64,000 nucleotides of DNA from Hyposmocoma kahamanoa (lineage: Eukaryota; Arthropoda; Insecta; Lepidoptera; Cosmopterigidae): positions 11,093,873 to 11,157,872 of the forward strand of contig NW_020653726.1 of the NCBI RefSeq assembly GCF_003589595.1. The letters run 5' to 3'. A program made the translations under genes and the position numbers. The notes beneath the pieces are model-generated. The model had not been told where the DNA came from. It was given only the letters and a program-made list of their open reading frames with translations, and did not search any database. Each line of letters begins with the position of its first letter. The first letter of the stretch is position 1. Shown here piece by piece: positions 57,705 through 64,000 of the stretch.

Positions 57705-58780
57705 CAGTCCTTTGCAAAAAAAGGCTTCTATGAATCTTTCCAGTACTTTAAGTATTAGTGTAAGGTAATATATTAACGCAACGAAATAAAACAAAAAACA
57801 TTTACTAAATTTAAAAAACTTTTGGTATGTAAATGAGCCTTTTTTAATTTGATTTTTTCCGTGTTTTGTAATTACTCGTACAAAAGAAAATGTACTGATT
57901 TTTACCTTTATCTGACTATTTATCCTTTATTAGTATAGCAATAGTTACAAAAGAAAAAAGATAATTTGTATAGTGTGTGGCCTCCTCTTGCTGAAATTAC
58001 TTCTGTAATTTTGGATGACTTTTTCTGCTTTTTCTGATGTCGAGGGATTTCGTGCTAGCCAATCCAAACGGGAATCCCGACCTCATTGAAGTAAGTCTTC
58101 ACCAGCTCGGTGTGCTTGAGCATCGTTGTAGAAAAGAGAAGTAGCACCTGGGACAACTAGTGCTGGTTGTACTTGAGAAATTAAGGTTTTCCTTATGTAC
58201 CATTGTACATTTAGAGCCAATTTCAATGAAAACGTGCTCCGTACGATCTTCAGAAGTTACACCTGTCTAAAATATAACAGACCCTCCACAGTACAGCGTA
58301 ATTTCTTCGAAACATACGCCTGTATGACGTTCTGTAGGTTTCTCATCACTCTGCGACGTTGTTCCTTAAACAAAGAGATTCAGTCTTCATCGGAAGATAA
58401 AACCCTACTCCACTTCACAGGAGTTCATTTCCTTTCAAAAAAGCAAAGCAAAAAAAAGGCAAAGAAAGCTTATTATTTAGGCCCCTAACCGATCCACGGT
58501 TGTGTATTTCAACTATTAGAAGTCTTCTGACATTCCACAGGCTAACACTTACATTTTTTACTACTACGAGATTGTTTTTGATGTTTGTGTAGGTAGTCTT
58601 CCGATTTCGAAAAGCTTAGCTTACAATATATCGGTCGTCTCTAAGCTCAATAGACCGTTTTCTGTCGGATCCTGCTCTGCATTTAAATGAGCCTGTCTCG
58701 TCGTCCAGGTCATCTGAATAGGCCGACTGACACCAAACCGTTACGAAACATAGCATTGTGTAAAGCTTCCTTCAAAAAAG
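57705..58780 (-). pseudogene. Tc1-like transposase relic in the intron
   Basis: Degraded minus-strand frames give, in order, SRVLSSDED (first catalytic aspartate region), RRRVMRNLQN, LFYNDAQAHRAGEDLLQ (second aspartate region), LDWLARNPSTSEKAEKVIQ (where the family has LDWPA-SPDLNPIE) and VISARGGHTLYK at the end. This order is that of Tc1-type cut-and-paste transposases. Stops and frame shifts are numerous. The left end at 57703 reads TACAGTCCTTTGCAAAAAAA, which looks like a Tc1 terminal repeat after a TA target. The matching right end was not found, so the outer limit is approximate. Confidence 0.65.
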
Positions 58781-60160
58781 TCACTGTATTATCAGCGATT
58801 ATATTTTCTTTCGGCCATAGAACGCTATGACGGTATAAAATTTGTCAAGAAAATAAATTTAAACAATTAGACAATGAATTAAAATTACTTGCACGTGCCT
58901 TTTACTAAATAACACAACATCTAACACACAACAATAATAAATCTTTTCATTCCAATCGAATATCTTTTAAATAAAATGTTACCAGCCATTACTTTTTAAA
59001 ACGTGTACACAAAATAATGTTTCCGATTATTCTCATACACATGAAACTTTTTTATAAAATTTGAATGGTTATGAAAGTTGCAGGTGCCCCTTTGTTTTGT
59101 AAAAAGGTTTTAGTTTATGTGAATGACTTGTCAAATGCACTTATGTAAATTATCATGTGGCGTGCCCGTTGCGTTATTAAAAATGGCTAAGAAATTTTAT
59201 TTTATACAATTACATATATCTTCAATATATACACGAAATTATTGTATATGAATTCTCGCGTTACCAAATTGAATTCTATAGCTGAGACAGTTTCCTGCAT
59301 TGAGATACGTATTGACAGGACTGTCTATGACACACCGAAGCTATCGATGCACTAACTAAGTCTTCTTCATTAGTTCGATTGGCAGAATTCATTCCTGTTT
59401 GACTCGCTGCCGGCGAGAACGCCTGTAAACTAGTCTAAGAACCGGTCCCGCAGATCAAAATGCATTTACATTCACCTTGGCTACAAACAATCTCTCGCGC
59501 AACGTTCAATTATCCACCTTTATCAGATGGTTCAGAGTGTAAGATGGATTGCACTTATTTTGCTCTCGTTTAAATAGACCGCAATACACATTGCTCGAGT
59601 TTTGTTCGCTAATAAATAAAATAGCACGTTACTACCTCGCACAGCTCATAAAAGACGTTCCAACAATGTATAAATAGCTGCAGATGCAGTAACATAAAAA
59701 AATAATTTATTATTTCTCATTTCAAACCGTTAAAACTATCACGTTGCTCATTTTTCACTTTTCTCTCAAGTTGTATTTTCGAGTTTCACTCGGTTGCCAG
59801 TTATATTACAGGCTGTCATACTTACTCGCTTTCCGTTATAATACAAACCACGGAAGAAAATAAGTTTTTTGAAGTCGTTTAAAAAAAATATTGCTCAAGG
59901 TTTACCTTTTTAATGTCAACCTAAAGTACTTGTTTCTGAAGTTTAAACTTCGGAGCTATTGAATTTTTACGGAAAATGACGATTACATTTTAGCCTATTT
60001 TATTGTAATGTATTACTCGTATGTGGTCTGTGATACAAACCATTTATTTTTTATTTCTCATTCTTCATCTTCGACTTACATTATATTTATTATTGTTGGT
60101 ATAACATATTTATTATTATTATTGGTATAATATGACACGAAATGATGATATGATATCATG

Positions 60161-60290
60161 GCGCAAAAGTCATGTAACCCACATTTATTTTTTCTAAAAT
60201 TCATATATAATGATTATATACATATATGAATGCCATTTTCATGTATAAAAAATATATAATTATTAAATGTGAGTTACACGAGTTTTGCGC
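60161..60290. mobile_element. 130-bp inverted-repeat element in the intron
   Basis: GCGCAAAAGTCATGTAACCC at the left is matched by the inverted right end (GCGCAAAACTCGTGTAACTC) over about 26 bases with three differences. The interior is nearly all A and T. No target duplication was seen. Confidence 0.6.
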
Positions 60291-60974
60291 GGATAGCCTT
60301 AAATATCGATAAGAGAAAGATAGATTAAAAATAGCTACGTTTTGGATATTATGATATTTGCTTTATCTTGAATAATTGAAAACACAAACATTTATCGCAA
60401 GAGTTTCAATAACACTGAGTAATTTAAAATTCAAAACAGGAGCAATAAATCTGGAAAAGAGGCATTATTTCATTTTGCTTGTGAAAGATTTAGTTTGGGC
60501 CTTAAGAGTATTTTAATACTAAATAGCACGTTTTTTGTACTGGTGTTAATAAATTCGTTTAAATTTGTTATACATATGTCTAAAATTTGTCCTTGTGGAA
60601 AAAATATATACGAAATTTACTATTTCTTTCTTATGCAAAACCTTCAGAATTTTTATATTACTATTTAGTATTCATTTGGCGTACACACAAGTATGCATGT
60701 TGTATTTATTGACTGTACGTGCTGCATTTGAGGTTGGTTTCTTCAAGCGGCCTTTTGTCACAGCCTTTCGATGTGCACTTTTTCATTTATTTATTTATTA
60801 ACTTTAAATGCACAAAGCAAATTAGCAAAAGCAGATAAATTAGATTTGCAAGCCATTATTAGGTTAAATTCACTACAACTAACAAAATAAACATTTGTGC
60901 CAAAAGTCACAGCGCCTCCAATTCAAGGTCCAATAGTAACTAGAACTTTACTCAATCTTAACATTGTTTACCAG

Positions 60975-61171
60975 GTGGTATCGCGAGGGCTCAGCCTATC
61001 CTCTGGACGCGGAGGTGATCCACGGGAAGACACGAGAGGTGGCTTCCGTAGCCACGCTGTCGTTCACTCCGACAAGAGAGGATGATGGCGCCACCTTCCG
61101 TTGCGTAGTATGGAACCGCGCTATGCCTGAGGGACAGCAGCTGGATGCCATCGTTGATGTTTCTGTTAATT
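60975..61171 (+). CDS. ed: Echinoid-like adhesion protein, internal exon (rest of Ig domain B)
   Basis: Starts after TTGTTTACCAG and ends before GTAAGTAC; it joins the previous exon in phase 2 through a split lysine codon and leaves in phase 1. It supplies residues 153-217. WYREGSAYPL gives the core tryptophan (W153) of Ig domain B, and REDDGATFRC the closing cysteine (C195, pairing with C140). VVWNRAMPEG follows, a stretch I recall as well conserved in insect Echinoid proteins. The exon ends DVSVN with the first base of a T-starting codon, where the family continues into the next Ig domain. The three exons total 651 bp, an exact multiple of three. No further exon is recognisable to the window end, so the next intron exceeds 2.8 kb. 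Confidence 0.85.
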
Positions 61172-62019
61172 GTAAGTACTACCTACAGTACATATATTAT
61201 TTTTTATTTAGATATATCTGTACGTGAGAGGTAATAGACCTTAAGTACAAATTTTTCAATTCAGATGTTTTTACAAATATTGGTATCGAATTTAGAATGA
61301 TAAAAATCGCGCAATAGTAAACGATGCAGTTCTATCGTCGTTTGTTTTTATGTAACACATTGTTTTGTTTGAACTTATGATTGATTTTGAATACCTAATT
61401 CAGAACCCCAGTCTCTTTAAAACGCTCTGTAGTAAAAATTACTGCAGCACTTAGAGTTCTTTACTTCTCACCCACAAATCCACAAAGAACTTTGCAATAT
61501 ATTACAATGTAATTAACATGTAAACTTCTAAATACTATACATATCTCAGAACACGTTCATTAGTAAAAAAGGGTAGACAACCTTTTTGAACAGGTAGTTC
61601 TTTTCGTAGCAGTACTGGCACACTTGTTAAGTAACATTATACCGGGTCAACTTAAAAGGCTTCGTCCTGTTTATTTTGCATTTTCACTAAGTTTCTATTA
61701 TTTACAAAATGGATAGCAGCTTTTATCAGGGGAATCTGCCTTGCGAATGTACTGCTTGTAATGTGCCACTATTGTTTAATCAATTTGATGATTTTAAATT
61801 TAAATTACTTATCTATGAAATAAAGATATTTTTAATTGTTTTATCTATAAAACAAACTTCTAAGTTTGTTCAATGGTTGAGTTGGATCTTCTACATATTA
61901 TACTGAATTAATTTTCAACTCAAGGTCAATAACATTCATTATTTACTTTGTAAATTTATGATATTGTAAGCGCAGTTGGTTTTCAATAAAAATAAAAGCG
62001 CGAAACGTTTCGCTTCCAC
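61172..62019 (+). other. Start of the next intron
   Basis: Begins GTAAGTAC after the third exon. AT-rich; holds the LINE-tail copy at 61728. Confidence 0.6.
61728..61835 (+). repeat. LINE 3'-UTR-like repeat, copy 4
   Basis: CAGGGGAATCTGCCTTGCGA, ACTGCTTGTAATG and ATGAAATAAAGATATTTTTA follow the order in the copies at 19308 and 36965. Confidence 0.5.
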
Positions 62020-62190
62020 ATTTGTATGGCGAGGCGACGGGTGTTGAATTCCCTGCCTGCGAACTTATTCCTCGAACGCTATAATTTGGACATTTGCAAG
62101 GCGAGAGTGAATAGGCATTGTTTAGGTGTGCATGCTACTTGCATGAGGAGAATCAGCCGAACAGCCAATGCATATTTCTGAAGCTCGTTG
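62020..62190 (+). mobile_element. LINE C-terminal relic
   Basis: Closely parallels 40405-40585: AATTCCCTGCCTGCGAACTT, ACGCTATAATTTGGACATTT, GCGAGAGTGAATAGGCATTG and TTTAGGTGTGCATGCT. Frame is lost. Confidence 0.6.
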
Positions 62191-62589
62191 CGGTAATGTA
62201 GTTACAATATTGTTGTGTAACTGTACAACGCTAAAGGCATACAGAACAGCATGTAAGATATTCTTGTGGCATCCTTGCTTTTTGTATCCAGTTCTGAAAA
62301 TACACCATGTTTTACTCCAAAACGTAGGTTACTTAGGTAAGCATCTGGGGCATTTACTGTATGTTGTTGCTTTCAAAACACTGTTGACTCTTCTACACAA
62401 TAAATTTTTTAAACGTAATTTACACATGCCTATTAGTGCTGATACAATACACCTACTTATCAATTAATGTTATCCAAATCATAAATACTTAAGTAGGAAT
62501 AAATTCTAACGTTGTCATGAATTTTTAATGTCCCTGGCCTATTAGTCCTACGTTAACAAGTTAGCAGACAATTTAAGTCTGCTTTGATC
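62191..62589. other. No recognisable feature
   Basis: AT-rich intronic sequence; a plus frame through 62467 is not similar to anything known. Confidence 0.4.
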
Positions 62590-63056
62590 GATCATTCATC
62601 ATCAACCCATTTGTAAATATACGTTCCGCTGCTGGGCACGGGTTTCCCCTCAGGCGAGAGTTTTAAGCCATTTTTTTTGTAATATCAAGTGACGGAACGA
62701 AGAAGTCGTGCGCCTGGTGGTAAGCGACACGCCTATCCATAACAGTTGCAGTGTTATTCGGAGCTTTAAATCGTAAAGATTTTATGGGCACTGCCAATGC
62801 GCTCGTTACCCTGAGACATAAGTCGACAAGTCCCATGTGCCTCTAATTTCACCAGCACCCTTACCCTTCAAAACCGGAATACAGTAATGTTGACATTACT
62901 GCTTGGCGGCAGAAATAGATGAAATAGATGGAAGGCTTATGGTAAATTTCAAATTAAATTTCGCAGATAAATTCCGAAAAACTCAGAGGAATAACGAGCC
63001 CGGATTCGAACCCACGGCCTCTGCTTGAGAAGCGGTATCACAGCTTTTTACAATGG
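62590..63056 (-). mobile_element. SINE family 2, minus copy, interrupted
   Basis: The 3' end (62590-62672: CATCAACCCATTTGTAAATA, CTGCTGGGCACGGG) and the 5' head (62936-63056, B-box GGGTTCGAATCCGGG on the minus strand) are separated by the 240-bp repeat at 62680-62922. Part of the SINE middle is also missing. Confidence 0.75.
62680..62922 (+). repeat. 240-bp repeat family, plus copy inside a SINE
   Basis: AATATCAAGTGACGGAACG, TCGTGCGCCTGGTGGTAAGC, ATAACAGTTGCAGTG and CTGCTTGGCGGCAGAAATAG match 26871-27100 in order. It lies within a SINE family 2 copy, so it is mobile or was mobile. Confidence 0.8.
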
Positions 63057-64000
63057 CTTATCACAACATAATGTTCTGCAATGAATTCTTAGAAGAGTGT
63101 GAATTCGCCTCAAGTTTTGGTTGGTTGTCTCATGACTGGCGGAAAAGATCTCCAAAGTTACAATAAGTAATGTGAACGGACAAAAACACGTCTACCATTA
63201 CACTAAAAATTTGAATTTAAATTTAACCCACCAGCTGAACAAATCTTTAAGTTACTGGTACGTTTTAACGTCCACGGCTGGTGAAAATACTCACAGTGTT
63301 TAAATTATTAAATTCCTCGTGCGGTGAGACTTTTATTAAATACATAAACTCAAATCAGTTGCAGCTATGTTCACGTTAATGAAGTTCTCTAAAACTTAAA
63401 ACTTTTTGCCTCACAAAACCCACTGTTAGTTTACAGCGCTCGACTTGGAATGCTCACTGCTCTTTTTTAGTTTATTCATAAAGGCGTAATTGAAATAACG
63501 ACTGCAAATTGTGATTACTGTGTGGTCTTTTCTCATTGACGTGCCTATTTTAATTGAGTTTTTTTTAAGAAATGGTAAGCGACTTTCACATTTCGAAACA
63601 TTTTGGCGGCATTTTGTCATTTACGTGAATTTGAATGAAGACTTTTTTTAAGGTATTGCAGGAATTGCCGGCAAGTGTTTATAGTTTCGAAACGTACTAA
63701 TACTGTGACTAAATTCACAAAGCCGGACAACAAAGTACTTATATCAATTAACTGGATTCTGTTGCAATATCGAGCTGCTGGTACCGCTGTCCGCAACGTC
63801 ATAGCTACTCGATACGATAATCTAATTAATTGAAATAGTTTCTCGGTTACTTACATATTAATGCCGGTAAAATTATTTACGTCAAACACGTATACAATAC
63901 GTATTAGATGTCCAGGTCCATGTCATTGGTAGGGTACTGGTCCCGTGCGTATATTTGGAAAACGACAAATTAGAAAATTATCCCAATACAAAAATAACAA
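63057..64000. other. No recognisable feature
   Basis: AT-rich sequence, probably intron of the Echinoid-like gene. Short minus frames at 63426 and 63617 resemble nothing known. Confidence 0.4.

Larger units (their letters stand above)
55938..60974 (+). other. Large intron inside Ig domain B, loaded with transposon remains
   Basis: 5037 bp, GTAAGT to TTTACCAG, phase 2. It contains a LINE piece (55986-56665), a tRNA-like remnant (56765-56855), a Tc1 relic (57705-58780) and a small inverted-repeat element (60161-60290). The remainder is AT-rich and featureless. Confidence 0.75.

Overview
The window looks like nuclear DNA of an insect, most probably a moth or butterfly. The background is AT-rich and gene-poor. 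The only recognisable cellular gene is split by GT-AG introns. The repeats belong to families typical of Lepidoptera: tRNA-headed SINEs, RTE and CR1/Jockey-type LINEs, mariner and Tc1 relics, a Penelope-like element and many small inverted-repeat elements. The order-level assignment is inference from these families; the insect assignment is stronger.

Layout. 0-4 kb: a Penelope-like retroelement on the minus strand with inverted terminal sequences, split by a 5'-truncated LINE. 6.5-8.9 kb: a perfect hairpin, a SINE, and a decayed mariner split by a small inverted-repeat element. 9-16.9 kb: nothing recognisable apart from one SINE. 16.9-18 kb: an inverted tRNA-like dimer, a SINE, a 28-bp palindrome and a third inverted-repeat element. 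20.4-23 kb: a frameshifted LINE (endonuclease plus reverse transcriptase) on the minus strand. 23.4-24.6 kb: a full SINE with target duplication, and two abutting small elements that share one TTA. 25.7-33.4 kb: SINE pieces, an unclassified 240-bp repeat, LINE pieces and a pair of 120-bp direct repeats. 34.3-46.6 kb: several foldback or terminal-inverted-repeat elements, a SINE with an inverted tail, a mariner relic and a LINE relic. 47.15-49.36 kb: an RTE-type LINE with a 13-bp target duplication. 50.5 kb: an isolated CpG-rich patch.

The cellular gene is on the plus strand at 54.7-61.2 kb. Three internal exons (193, 261 and 197 bp) join in frame to 217 residues that form two consecutive immunoglobulin domains. 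The sequence resembles the extracellular part of the insect adhesion molecule Echinoid / Friend of Echinoid. The first exon, the remaining Ig and fibronectin domains, the membrane segment and the tail are not visible and must lie upstream and downstream in or beyond large introns. The 5-kb second intron has absorbed a LINE fragment, a Tc1 relic and a small inverted-repeat element.

The rest is a layered record of transposition. Several events can be read to the base from target duplications or from an interrupted reading frame. No intact transposase or reverse transcriptase was found. No viral gene, CRISPR array or rRNA was seen.
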